From assembly GCA_028532765.1 (NCBI GenBank), contig JAQQAR010000056.1:1-55597 (forward strand): a stretch of DNA of 55,597 nucleotides, written 5' to 3'. Positions 1 through 7,623 of the stretch are shown here, piece by piece. Below the pieces are notes generated by a model. That model was not told the DNA's origin. It saw only the letters and a program-made list of their open reading frames with translations, and searched no databases. The position numbers and the translations under genes are program-made. Source of the stretch: Sphaerochaetaceae bacterium. Its GTDB lineage: Bacteria; Spirochaetota; Spirochaetia; Sphaerochaetales; Sphaerochaetaceae. Positions within the stretch are counted from its first letter, which is position 1; each line of letters begins with the position of its first letter.

Positions 1-767
1 AGAGGTGTCGGGGTCTTCACCGTTGCTGCCGTGTCAAGCGCGTTCTGCAGGTCCTTGATGTGCAGGTCGATGCGGAACCCGGGCTTGAAGTTCCCGTCCA
101 GCACCAAAGGTGCCTTCGCATCGAGGACCGTGCTGCCGGCAAGTCCCCCACGGATTGCCTTGAACACCTTCTCGGGATCCACGTCGGCCTTGGTTGCAAG
201 CACCAGTGCCTCGCTCATCCCCGCGATGTTCGCCGCCACCATGATCTGGTTCGCCAGCTTGGTCGTGTTCCCGCTCCCGATCTCACCGACCAGGGTCACA
301 CTCCCACCCATCACCTGCAGGATCGGCTCGACCACCTTGAAGGTCTCCTCCGGTCCGCCGACCATGATCGCCAGCGTACCGTCGATCGCCTTGGGCTCCC
401 CGCCGGAGACCGGGGCGTCAAGCATGACCACTCCCTTCTTCGCCAGCTCTGCGGCAACCTCCCGGCTCACGATCGGGCTGATGGAGCTCATGTCCACCAC
501 CACCAGGCCTTCCTTCGCACCTTCGATTACCCCACCCTCTCCAAGTACCACTGTCTGCACATGGGGGGAGTTGGGCAACATCGTGACCACCACATCGCTC
601 TGTGATGCCACTTCCTTTGCGCTTGCTGCCTCTGCAGCCCCGGAGGCGACCAGCTCGGCGACCGCTTCCTTGTTGATATCGTTCACGACCAGGCTGTAGC
701 CGGCCTTGATCAGGTTCTTCGCCATGGGCTTGCCCATGATCCCAAGTCCTATGAATCCTATCCTCAT
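1..767 (-). CDS. GarR/HIBADH-like 3-hydroxyacid dehydrogenase (partial)
   Basis: NAD(P)-dependent beta-hydroxyacid dehydrogenase of the 6-phosphogluconate/3-hydroxyisobutyrate family. The C-terminus runs off the left edge; about 255 residues are visible. The product begins MRIGFIGLGIMGKPMAKNLI, with the GxGxxG Rossmann motif at the extreme N-terminus. It then shows the family substrate signature DAPVSGG (residues ~120) and the catalytic-lysine stretch GSGNTTKLANQ (~165-175). Family members reduce tartronate semialdehyde to glycerate or oxidise 3-hydroxyisobutyrate; which substrate applies here cannot be read. The start is the ATG at 767, preceded by AAGGAGCAAAGAG. It follows the transketolase C-half by 11 bases on the same strand and is the distal gene of the operon. 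GC is about 60%, well above most of the window. Confidence 0.9.
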   Translation of the reverse strand, partial: MRIGFIGLGIMGKPMAKNLIKAGYSLVVNDINKEAVAELVASGAAEAASAKEVASQSDVVVTMLPNSPHVQTVVLGEGGVIEGAKEGLVVVDMSSISPIVSREVAAELAKKGVVMLDAPVSGGEPKAIDGTLAIMVGGPEETFKVVEPILQVMGGSVTLVGEIGSGNTTKLANQIMVAANIAGMSEALVLATKADVDPEKVFKAIRGGLAGSTVLDAKAPLVLDGNFKPGFRIDLHIKDLQNALDTAATVKTPTP

Positions 768-778
768 CTCTTTGCTCC

Positions 779-1717
779 TTACTTGTCGGCCAGGACGCTC
801 CTGACCTTCTTCGCGACATCCTCCGCCTCCAGGCCGTAGTGCCTGAGCAGGATCTCGTAGTTCTCCGCACTGGTGCCGTAGCGGTCGCCCACTCCCAGCA
901 TCTCGATGGGCAGGCGGCTCTTGCTGAGCGCCTGGCACACCACGCTGCCAAGTCCGCCGATGACGTTGTGCTCCTCGGCGGTCACCACGCCCTTCACCCC
1001 CTCACAGAAGCCGAGCAGGGCCTCGGTGTCCAGCGGCTTGATCGTCGACACGTTCACCACTCTCGCGGAGATGCCTTCCTTTGCGAGGATCCTTGCAGCC
1101 TCCATGGACTGCTGCACCATCACACCGGTTGCGAAGATCACCACGTCCCCTCCGTCGACCATCTGGGTCATCTTGCCGATGTGGTACTCATCGTCGGGGT
1201 CGGTCACCACCGGCAGGTCGTTTCGGTTGATGCGCAGGTACATCGGTCCCTTCTGTTCCACCATGGCCCTGACCATCTTCTCGGTCTCCACTGCATCACA
1301 GGGGCTGAGCACAGTCATGTGCGGCAGCACCTGCATCAGTGCGATGTCGTCGATGCTCTGGTGCGTCTTGCCGTCGCCGTAGTCCGAGAGCCCGGCGCTC
1401 GAGCCGCAGATCTTCACGTTCAGGTTCGCGATCGTGATCGAGGAGCGGATCTGGTCGTAGGCTCGCCCGGAGGCGAACACCGCAAACGAGTTCATGAACG
1501 GGATCTTCCCAGTCAGGGAGAGACCTGCGGAGACCGACGCCATGTTCTGCTCGGCGATCCCCATCTGGAAGTAGCGCTCGGGGTACTCCGCTGCGAACAG
1601 CTTGCTCATCGTCGAGTTGCCCAGGTCGGCTTCCAGCATCACGATATCCTTGTTGTCCTTTCCCAGCTCGACCAGGGTCTCGCCGTAGGTTGTCCTCAGG
1701 CTGTCTGTCGTCCTCAT
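779..1717 (-). CDS. Transketolase C-terminal subunit (split transketolase, copy 1)
   Basis: 312-residue half-transketolase carrying the pyrimidine-binding domain (residues ~5-165, with the E-Q-N segment GIAEQNMASVSAG) and the C-terminal transketolase domain (~190-305). It works with the N-terminal half encoded just upstream to move a two-carbon ketol unit between phosphorylated sugars using thiamine diphosphate. I chose the ATG at 1717 because AGGAGG lies nine bases before it and it overlaps the upstream stop by four bases (ATGA), indicating translational coupling. A longer frame exists but would overlap the upstream gene further. It sits in the GC-rich block at the end of a TctABC-type operon, so a sugar-acid or branched-sugar substrate is possible; this is inference. 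A second, less GC-rich pair lies at 21.4-23.2 kb. Confidence 0.93.
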   Translation of the reverse strand: MRTTDSLRTTYGETLVELGKDNKDIVMLEADLGNSTMSKLFAAEYPERYFQMGIAEQNMASVSAGLSLTGKIPFMNSFAVFASGRAYDQIRSSITIANLNVKICGSSAGLSDYGDGKTHQSIDDIALMQVLPHMTVLSPCDAVETEKMVRAMVEQKGPMYLRINRNDLPVVTDPDDEYHIGKMTQMVDGGDVVIFATGVMVQQSMEAARILAKEGISARVVNVSTIKPLDTEALLGFCEGVKGVVTAEEHNVIGGLGSVVCQALSKSRLPIEMLGVGDRYGTSAENYEILLRHYGLEAEDVAKKVRSVLADK

Positions 1718-2562
1718 GCCTCTACCTCCTTCCTCATGTTGTCGATGCACTGCCATGCAATCTTGTACTCTTCCTCACTCATAGCCGCATTATGGTACTT
1801 GGCCTTACCCTCCGCGAACGGGAAGCACTTGCCCTTGATGGTGTGTGCCATGATCGCAGTCGGGCCTTCCTTGTATGCCTTTGCAGCATCAATCGCCTCC
1901 AGGACCTGCACCATGTCGTGCCCGTCGATCTCGATCACGTTCCACCCGAAGGCCTTCCACTTCTCCACCAGGTTCTCGATCGGGAAGATCTCGGCGGTCG
2001 TGCTGGTCGCCTGCACGCCGTTCCAGTCCACGATCGCAGTCAGGTTGCTTGCCTTGTATACTGCCGCTGCCATCACGGCCTCCCACACCTGTCCCTCTGC
2101 AAGCTCACCGTCCCCCAGGATCGTGTACACCCGGCTCTCGCTCTTATCCAGCGTAAGGCCCAGGGCCACACCCAGGGATACCGACAGTCCCTGCCCGAGG
2201 CTCCCGGTCACCGCCTCGATGCCCGGGGTCTTGTCCATGTCCGGGTGTCCCTGCAGGATCCCCTCGAAGGTCTTCACCTTGCCCAGCTCGCTACGCTCGA
2301 AGTACCCCAGCTCGGCAAGGCATGCATACTGCACCAGGACCGCGTGCCCCTTGCTCATGATCAGCCGGTCACGGGCGGGATCCTTCGGGTCGTCCTTGTT
2401 CACCTTCATCGTGTGGAAGTACAGGGCCGCCATCACATCCGCTATCGAGCTGCTGCCTCCAAGGTGCCCCACCTTGCCGGGGGGGATCATCTCCAGGATG
2501 TTTGCTCTTACCTGGATCGCCTTCAGCTGCAGTTCCTTCACCAATTCTTGAGAATAGTTCAT
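1714..2562 (-). CDS. Transketolase N-terminal subunit (split transketolase, copy 1)
   Basis: 282-residue thiamine-diphosphate-binding half of a two-polypeptide transketolase. Visible landmarks are GHLGGSSS (~30), MSKGHAV (~75), TGSLGQGLS (~115) and the ThDP/Mg motif GDGELAEGQVWEA (~150). The ATG at 2562 follows AAGGAGAGAG at good spacing; an upstream in-frame extension of 13 codons lacks such a site. Transfer of a ketol group between phosphosugars is the family reaction; the exact pair is unknown. It ends in a 4-base overlap with the C-terminal half. It lies 32 bases downstream of the SDR gene, and the sharp fall from ~62% to ~47% GC takes place in this short gap, so the three distal genes look like a separately acquired cassette. 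Confidence 0.93.
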   Translation of the reverse strand: MNYSQELVKELQLKAIQVRANILEMIPPGKVGHLGGSSSIADVMAALYFHTMKVNKDDPKDPARDRLIMSKGHAVLVQYACLAELGYFERSELGKVKTFEGILQGHPDMDKTPGIEAVTGSLGQGLSVSLGVALGLTLDKSESRVYTILGDGELAEGQVWEAVMAAAVYKASNLTAIVDWNGVQATSTTAEIFPIENLVEKWKAFGWNVIEIDGHDMVQVLEAIDAAKAYKEGPTAIMAHTIKGKCFPFAEGKAKYHNAAMSEEEYKIAWQCIDNMRKEVEA

Positions 2563-2594
2563 CTTCTCTCTCCTTACATGTACAGGATTCGTGT

Positions 2595-3347
2595 TCAGCA
2601 ACAGGTCACGCCACCATCTACTGGCAGGGCAACCCCATTGATGAAAGAGGCCTCTTCGCTTGCGAGGTACAAAACAGCGTTTGCGACATCATCAGATGTG
2701 GCAAGACGTCCCAATGGAACCTCATCAAACCGTTGTTGTTTCTTTACCGGGTCTTTGAACATCTGCTGCACAAGAGGAGTATCGACTGTGCTGGGGTGAA
2801 TTGAGTTACACCTGATGTTCTCACTTCCGTATCTACTGGCAATGGATTTGGTCAAAAGGGTGACCGCACCCTTGGTGGTGGTATACGCCTCTGGGGTATA
2901 GCGGTGACCGATCAAACCACAGACAGAGGAGGTGTTGATAATTGCTCCACCACCCTGTTTTCGCATGACAGGAATCACGTACTTGGTACCGAGGAATACT
3001 GAACCAACATTGACGAGCATCATAGTGTTGAACTCACTTATGACCATCTCCTCGATGGGCTTTCTGATGTTGATACCGGCGTTGTTCACCAGGACATCAA
3101 TCCTTCCCTCTTTTGCCACTACCGTATCAATAGTCTCTTTCCATGCTTCTTCGCTGGTAAGATCCATCTGGATGAAGCTTGCACAATAGGAGCTCTTTAC
3201 GAGTTCTGCTTCCAACTCCATCCCTTTCTTCTCATCGAGGTCGAGGATGTACAGCTTTGCCCCATGTTTGCAGAGCAACTCCACCATGACCGCTCCGAGG
3301 CCTCCGGCTCCGCCGGTGACCAGGATGACTTTATCTTTCACATTCAC
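2595..3347 (-). CDS. SDR-family NAD(P)-dependent oxidoreductase
   Basis: 250-residue classical short-chain dehydrogenase, the size typical of the family. It has the cofactor motif TGGAGGLG (~10-17), NNAG (~88-91), a catalytic Ser in NTSS (~140) and the YTTTK catalytic pair (Tyr ~154, Lys ~158). The C-terminus DGGVTCC is typical of the fold. It probably oxidises or reduces a hydroxyl/keto group on the sugar or sugar acid imported by the adjacent TctCBA system. I assign a GTG start at 3347, with AAGGAAG eight bases upstream and 12 bases after the tctA stop. The next in-operon genes encode a split transketolase and a GarR-like dehydrogenase, suggesting sequential oxidation and C2 transfer. The exact substrate is not deducible. 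Confidence 0.9.
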   Translation of the reverse strand: MNVKDKVILVTGGAGGLGAVMVELLCKHGAKLYILDLDEKKGMELEAELVKSSYCASFIQMDLTSEEAWKETIDTVVAKEGRIDVLVNNAGINIRKPIEEMVISEFNTMMLVNVGSVFLGTKYVIPVMRKQGGGAIINTSSVCGLIGHRYTPEAYTTTKGAVTLLTKSIASRYGSENIRCNSIHPSTVDTPLVQQMFKDPVKKQQRFDEVPLGRLATSDDVANAVLYLASEEASFINGVALPVDGGVTCC

Positions 3348-3359
3348 GATTAACTTCCT

Positions 3360-4877
3360 TTATTGTGGTTGGCTAGCGCTGGTTTTCTTTTGCAAGCGGC
3401 TGTTTTTTACACCACTGATGAAAATCCAGACAATAGCAAGCATCAATATGATACCGACAGGACGACCCAGCAATGGGATGATTGAACCCTGTCCCTGCAT
3501 AAGAGCCTGGCGGAAACTGATGTCAGCCGTAGGTCCAAGAATGATTCCCAGTACCAAAGGTGCCATCGGATAGTTGAGTTTACGCAAGATGTATCCGAGG
3601 ATACCGAAAATGAACATGACATGGATGTCAAAGATGTTCACGTTTCCGGCATACGCGCCAATGACCGTCAGGGGAACAATGATTGGCATCAAAATCTTCC
3701 GGTTTATCTTCAAGATCTTTACCATTGGCTTGGTGAGCAGCAGACCGAATACCAACATTGATGCGGTTGCGATCAAGAGCGTCACTGCAGTCAGGTAGAG
3801 GAAGTCCGGGGATTCAAGTGCGAGCATTGGACCTGGCTTGATTCCATGGAGCCAGATGGCTGCAAGGAACATGGCCGCTGGAGGAGATCCAGGAACAGCA
3901 AGGGTAAGCAGGGGAATCATGGCACCGCCAATACAGGCGTTGTTCGCTGTCTCAGCAGACGCGAGGCCTTCATAACTACCTTTCCCGAAAAGATGTCCAT
4001 GCTTACTGCGTCGCTTTCCAACATCGTAGCTGACCCAGGCTGCAATATCTTCACCAGCACCAGGGACTGCTCCAATACCGCTTCCGATAAAGCCGGAGCG
4101 GACAGCTGTGGAAAGAACATCCTTGACCATACTCTTATCGGGAAGCACTTTTCCTAGCTGGCTCTCAATTGAATAGGGAATATCTTCCTGCAAGACAGTT
4201 AGAATCTCAGAGATGCCAAATACACCAATCAAGGCAGGGATCAGGGAGATTCCACCCATCAAGTCATAGCTGCCATAGGTAAACCGCGGGAACGCATAGA
4301 CGGCATCCAAGCCGATCATGGCAGTAAAGAATCCCAGGAATCCTACTATCCAACCCTTGAGAGGAGTACTCTGCGTAGAGAGGTTGCCGCAGATCATGAT
4401 ACCGAAGACGGAGATAAGGAAGTACTCCCACTGACCGAACTTCAGTGCGATCTTATAGAGAAATGGGGTCAGGAAGATCAACAGAAGAATTGAAATCAGA
4501 GTACCTACAAAGGAGGCTACAATACCAACTCCAATTGCTTGTCCACCATGCCCTTTCTTGGCAAGGACAAATCCATCCAAGGCGGTTGCCGCCGCTGATG
4601 GTGTTCCAGGGATGTTAATCATAATTGCCGAATAACAACCACCCATGACAGCTCCGACGTAGACTCCGAGGAGGAAGGCTACAGCAGTGGCAAGCTGCAT
4701 TGAGTAGGTAAGGTTGATCAGCAGGGCGAGGGCCATGGTAGCGGTCAGTCCAGGAACTGCTCCAACCACGATACCGGCCACGGTTGCAATCATTGTAACA
4801 AATACCTGTGGATATCCGAACGCCTGTGCTGCTGCGGACCCGAACAGGGCAAATTGCTGTGCAAATGCTTCAAACAT
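3360..4877 (-). CDS. tctA: TctA-family large permease of a tripartite tricarboxylate transporter
   Basis: 505-residue polytopic membrane protein, the usual length for TctA. It shows the family signatures VPGLTATMALALL near residue 35 and GCYSAIMINIPGTPSAAAT near residue 75, followed by many hydrophobic segments up to the C-terminus. With TctB and the periplasmic TctC it forms an ion-driven, binding-protein-dependent carboxylate importer; substrates of the family include citrate, tartrate and other organic acids. The start at 4877 (ATG) is preceded by GAGGTGGGAGC and follows the tctB stop by 14 bases. A GTG 12 bases further upstream is possible but has a poorer site. It belongs to the operon tctC-tctB-tctA-SDR-transketolase. 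Confidence 0.93.
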   Translation of the reverse strand: MFEAFAQQFALFGSAAAQAFGYPQVFVTMIATVAGIVVGAVPGLTATMALALLINLTYSMQLATAVAFLLGVYVGAVMGGCYSAIMINIPGTPSAAATALDGFVLAKKGHGGQAIGVGIVASFVGTLISILLLIFLTPFLYKIALKFGQWEYFLISVFGIMICGNLSTQSTPLKGWIVGFLGFFTAMIGLDAVYAFPRFTYGSYDLMGGISLIPALIGVFGISEILTVLQEDIPYSIESQLGKVLPDKSMVKDVLSTAVRSGFIGSGIGAVPGAGEDIAAWVSYDVGKRRSKHGHLFGKGSYEGLASAETANNACIGGAMIPLLTLAVPGSPPAAMFLAAIWLHGIKPGPMLALESPDFLYLTAVTLLIATASMLVFGLLLTKPMVKILKINRKILMPIIVPLTVIGAYAGNVNIFDIHVMFIFGILGYILRKLNYPMAPLVLGIILGPTADISFRQALMQGQGSIIPLLGRPVGIILMLAIVWIFISGVKNSRLQKKTSASQPQ

Positions 4878-4891
4878 AGGTGCTCCCACCT

Positions 4892-5377
4892 CTATGGTAG
4901 AGGAATTTTAAAGACATACTGGAAAATAGCACTGATCAGTAACGCTGAAAGGACTGAAATAATGATATTCTTCAACCAGGTTGTAGATTTCAGATACCAG
5001 AAGGTAACAACCAGATAGAGAAAGGTGGCTATTGCAAAATGAATTCTACCTATCAAGCCATAGATATAGACCACCATAAAGAATGAGAGAATGACTACGC
5101 GTTTTGATTCTGGGCTGAGGAACAACGCAATAAGGCTGTCCTTTCGAAATGTGCTTTTTGTCGCTGCTACACTTCCCCCTCGAATTGCCCCAATCAACAT
5201 AACGATTCCGAACAGACAGAATATGATTCCCAGAATGAATGGGAAGAATCCTGGTGCATCGAGAAAACTGTTGAACACCTTCATACCAAGGGACTCAACA
5301 ATAAGATAGACTCCGAATGCCAACAGGATTATACCCATGATGAGATCGGAAGCAGTTGTTTTCTTAATTTGGCTCAT
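4892..5377 (-). CDS. tctB: TctB-family small permease
   Basis: 161-residue protein with four hydrophobic segments (about residues 12-30, 42-65, 95-125 and 135-155), the pattern of the poorly conserved small TctB subunit. Identification rests on topology, size and its position between tctC and tctA. It is preceded by AGGAAAAGGATAG. It lies downstream of the 5401-5429 stem-loop, which separates it from the binding-protein gene and probably lowers its transcript level relative to tctC. Confidence 0.88.
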   Translation of the reverse strand: MSQIKKTTASDLIMGIILLAFGVYLIVESLGMKVFNSFLDAPGFFPFILGIIFCLFGIVMLIGAIRGGSVAATKSTFRKDSLIALFLSPESKRVVILSFFMVVYIYGLIGRIHFAIATFLYLVVTFWYLKSTTWLKNIIISVLSALLISAIFQYVFKIPLP

Positions 5378-5400
5378 GCAACTATCCTTTTCCTAATAAA

Positions 5401-5429
5401 TTCGGGAGATGGGTAGCCCATCCCCCGAA
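5401..5429 (-). terminator. Intercistronic stem-loop between tctC and tctB (attenuator)
   Basis: The arms TTCGGGAGATGGG and CCCATCCCCCGAA pair over 13 positions with one mismatch around a 3-base loop. In the operon direction the stem is followed by TTTATTAG, a weak U tract. It lies between the tctC stop and the tctB start, so it most likely gives partial termination or stabilises the tctC 3' end. Confidence 0.7.
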
Positions 5430-5439
5430 GCAAGACATA

Positions 5440-6504
5440 TTATTTGATGTTCTGCTTAGCCACGTCCCAGTCGAAGTCTGCAAGCTTGGGAATACCAAAC
5501 GTAGCAGGACTCTTAACGGTGGAACCGACGTTGTCCAAGGTCCAAGCATATCCAGCTTCCTGGATGGCAAGGAATTTGTCAGCATCTTCGCCAGCATAAC
5601 CGGCAAGGACCAATCCCTGCTCTCTTGCATAGTCAACAATCTCGGGCTGCTCTACTGCCCAGTAGAACGCCTCAGTCAGACCATCAAGAATGTTCTGAGG
5701 GACATCACGTGGGATCAAGAGAGGCCAAGTCTCACTGAGCAAGGGGATGTTCTCTGCATTGTCCTGCACCTTCAAGATGGAAGGAATGTTGAGTCCGAAG
5801 TCAGTGTAGTCTTTGGTATCAGTGATGGCGAGGGCGCGAAGCTGTCCAGCCTTGATGAAGTCGATCAAGGAGGAGAAGGTACCCATGGCAATCTCTGCAT
5901 CGCCTGCGATGACGTTGATACCAGCCTGACGGCAGGAACCAGCGGTCATGTAGTTGGGAGCATTGATACCACCAACTTCACGAATAGCCTCGAAAAGTAC
6001 GTGGGGACCAACACCAAAGCCGCTGATTGCCATGTTCTGCTTGCCACTATTGAGGTAAGCTACTGCATCAGCATAGGTCTTGATATCGGAATCTGCAGCA
6101 ACAACAAGAGCAGCAGCACCCATGTAGGGGTGGAAGGAAGCCCAGTCAGCCCAGTAGGTATCACTGGTTCCCATTACGCGGAATCCAGAGATTGGACCAC
6201 TACCGGTGGCGAACAGGCTGTAACCATCATGCTTCTTGCTGTACATTACAGTATTAGCAGCAACTGCGGATGCAGCACCTTCCTGGTTAACCACGTTGAT
6301 GGTTTCCCCAAGATACTCTTCCATCTTTGCGATAACCGGGCGAACAGCAGTATCAGTACCACCGCCGGCTCCGAAGCCGACGTATACTACCGGCTGTGTC
6401 TTTGGCCAAAGCTTGGTGCTTTCAGCCTCTTTCTGACCTTCTGCGAACAGTGAAGTCGCAACCAACAGTACCAGAAGGATAACAAGAATTCTGTTTTTCT
6501 TCAT
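5440..6504 (-). CDS. tctC: TctC/Bug-family periplasmic solute-binding protein
   Basis: 354 residues. An N-terminal signal peptide (KKNR followed by ILVILLVLLVATSLFA) has a predicted cleavage before EGQKE, the style seen in Sphaerochaeta binding proteins; there is no lipobox Cys. The mature part matches the Bug/TctC fold (YVGFGAGGGTDTAVRP near residue 45, then ligand-loop glycines). It captures the carboxylate substrate and delivers it to TctAB. AAGGAGAG precedes the ATG. It is the first gene of the operon, directly downstream of TTGTATGA inverted repeats that probably bind the GntR-type regulator encoded next door. Confidence 0.93.
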   Translation of the reverse strand: MKKNRILVILLVLLVATSLFAEGQKEAESTKLWPKTQPVVYVGFGAGGGTDTAVRPVIAKMEEYLGETINVVNQEGAASAVAANTVMYSKKHDGYSLFATGSGPISGFRVMGTSDTYWADWASFHPYMGAAALVVAADSDIKTYADAVAYLNSGKQNMAISGFGVGPHVLFEAIREVGGINAPNYMTAGSCRQAGINVIAGDAEIAMGTFSSLIDFIKAGQLRALAITDTKDYTDFGLNIPSILKVQDNAENIPLLSETWPLLIPRDVPQNILDGLTEAFYWAVEQPEIVDYAREQGLVLAGYAGEDADKFLAIQEAGYAWTLDNVGSTVKSPATFGIPKLADFDWDVAKQNIK

Positions 6505-6524
6505 ACAAAACTCTCCTTTTATTT

Positions 6525-6546
6525 TTTTATGGCATAAGCCATAAAA
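6525..6546 (-). promoter_or_regulatory. 5'-UTR hairpin upstream of the tctC ribosome-binding site
   Basis: TTTTATGGC and GCCATAAAA form a 9-bp perfect stem with a 4-base loop, 20 bases ahead of the tctC start codon. Neither strand has a U tract after the stem, so it is better read as a leader structure, stabilising mRNA or influencing translation, than as a terminator. Function is inferred. Confidence 0.45.
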
Positions 6547-6550
6547 TTAC

Positions 6551-6593
6551 TCATAAGTTGTATGACGTCCTATAAGTTGGAAGACTCATACAA
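6551..6593 (-). promoter_or_regulatory. Candidate GntR/FCD operator region of the tctC operon
   Basis: The octamer TTGTATGA occurs at 6558-6565 and inverted at 6586-6593. The direct repeat ATAAGTTG lies at 6553-6560 and 6572-6579. The first site is embedded in the dyad TCATA-N5-TATGA (6551-6565). The same octamer recurs at 7376-7383 in front of the gntR gene, which is why I read these as operators of that regulator. A clear -35/-10 pair for tctC could not be fixed in this stretch. Confidence 0.5.
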
Positions 6594-6629
6594 GGTATTT
6601 CACTCATCAGCTTCATCTGTCAGGAAAAC

Positions 6630-7337
6630 CTACAGCTCAGCTAACTCTGAAATCCGATCAACAGTCTTTGCAACATGCTCTCGCATCAGCCTGGCTGCCT
6701 CTTCCCTGTTATGTACCCTTAATGCTTCGAGGATAAGTCGGTGGTAATACCTACCGTCATGCATACCCAAATGAGTGACAATGGACTCCATACTTGCATT
6801 CATCAGATCCTGCATGAAAAGAGCCACATTGATCAGCATGTTGTTCTTCGTTGCTTTTGCGATAGCCATATGGAACTGGATATCATCATGGGCAAATACC
6901 TTGATGTCGGTGGCATTCTGCTCCATTCGGACAACAATAGCCTCAAGTGCGTCACATTCCTCTTTCGTGATTCTCGTAGCGGCTATCTCCGTTGCCCCTA
7001 CTTCCATTACCATCCTGTACTCAAGAATCTCCTGCAAGGAGTTCTTATCGATCATGAACATGGGAAACAACATGTCACGATAGTTCTCACTGGTCACTCT
7101 TCTGATGAAGGACCCTTCCCCGTGGCGTGTCTCTACGATTCCCAAGGCCTTGAGCTTCTGCATCGCCTCACGAATGCTGATGCGGCTCACTCCAAATTCT
7201 TGCCTCATTTCATTTTCGGAAGGAAGCTTTGCGCCCTCCTTCCATTTATTGCTCTTGATCTGGGCAAGTAACTGTTCATACACTTGGTTGGATATCTTCT
7301 CTTGTCTCACAATTTTCGTTGAATTCTTTTGCGGCAT
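6630..7337 (-). CDS. GntR-family transcriptional regulator, FadR/FCD subgroup
   Basis: 235 residues: a winged-helix GntR domain at about 10-75 (EGAKLPSENEMRQEFGVSR ... TRHGEGSFI), followed by an all-helical FCD ligand-binding domain (~90-225). The FCD domain has the metal/ligand His and Asp residues expected around HDDIQFHMAIA and REHVAKT. Family members usually sense a hydroxy- or keto-acid and repress a neighbouring catabolic operon. GGAGGGGAGC precedes the ATG. It lies between the oadB/oadG-like pair and tctC, all on one strand. The shared TTGTATGA motif before tctC and before this gene suggests control of transport together with autoregulation. Confidence 0.92.
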   Translation of the reverse strand: MPQKNSTKIVRQEKISNQVYEQLLAQIKSNKWKEGAKLPSENEMRQEFGVSRISIREAMQKLKALGIVETRHGEGSFIRRVTSENYRDMLFPMFMIDKNSLQEILEYRMVMEVGATEIAATRITKEECDALEAIVVRMEQNATDIKVFAHDDIQFHMAIAKATKNNMLINVALFMQDLMNASMESIVTHLGMHDGRYYHRLILEALRVHNREEAARLMREHVAKTVDRISELAEL

Positions 7338-7375
7338 TAAAAGCTCCCCTCCAAGTCAGTACCACTGATAGGTTA

Positions 7376-7397
7376 TCATACAAGTATTATATGTCAA
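7376..7397 (-). promoter_or_regulatory. gntR promoter -35 with overlapping candidate operator
   Basis: On the minus strand TTGACA (complement of 7392-7397) is followed at once by the candidate operator TTGTATGA (complement of 7376-7383) in the spacer/-10 region. A repressor bound there would block the promoter, consistent with autoregulation. The -10 hexamer itself is not clear. Confidence 0.45.
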
Positions 7398-7487
7398 TCA
7401 TTTTTTTACACTATTTTATTATAGTGTAGATATATCGATATATGAATATCGAGTGAAGGATTTTTATCATACTTCTCCTCAACGCCT

Positions 7488-7613
7488 TCAGCTCACTTTA
7501 TTCTTTGACTTACCAAGAAAAAGCAGAACCAGAAAAATGATAAAGATGACCACGAAGATGGCCAGCATTCCTTGTCCCATCAATGTGAGGGATTTTGAAA
7601 AAATTGACTGCAT
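7488..7613 (-). CDS. OadG-like small membrane subunit (41 residues)
   Basis: A tiny membrane peptide with one strong transmembrane stretch (MLAIFVVIFIIFLVLLFLG, about residues 16-34) and a basic tail KSKNK. The start ATG at 7613 has an excellent ribosome-binding site (AGGAGGAGG), and the gene begins 10 bases after the oadB stop, so it is almost certainly translated with it. Size, topology and position match the small OadG-related subunit that accompanies the beta subunit of sodium-pumping decarboxylases. It lacks the Pro-rich, zinc-binding tail of full-length OadG, so it would act as a structural partner of OadB in the membrane. Confidence 0.75.
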   Translation of the reverse strand: MQSIFSKSLTLMGQGMLAIFVVIFIIFLVLLFLGKSKNKVS

Positions 7614-7623
7614 ACGCCTCCTC

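Noticed and set aside
839-2551. A 570-codon open frame on the plus strand opposite both transketolase halves.
   Set aside because: The GC-rich, C/G-ending codons of the real minus-strand genes suppress stops on the other strand. The translation is His/Leu/Val-rich with no family motif, while the minus-strand proteins are full transketolase halves.
7408-7427. Hairpin ACACTAT/ATAGTGT after the OadG-like gene, considered as a terminator.
   Set aside because: On the minus strand the stem is followed by A residues, not U; it precedes the gntR promoter and may be fortuitous in AT-rich DNA.
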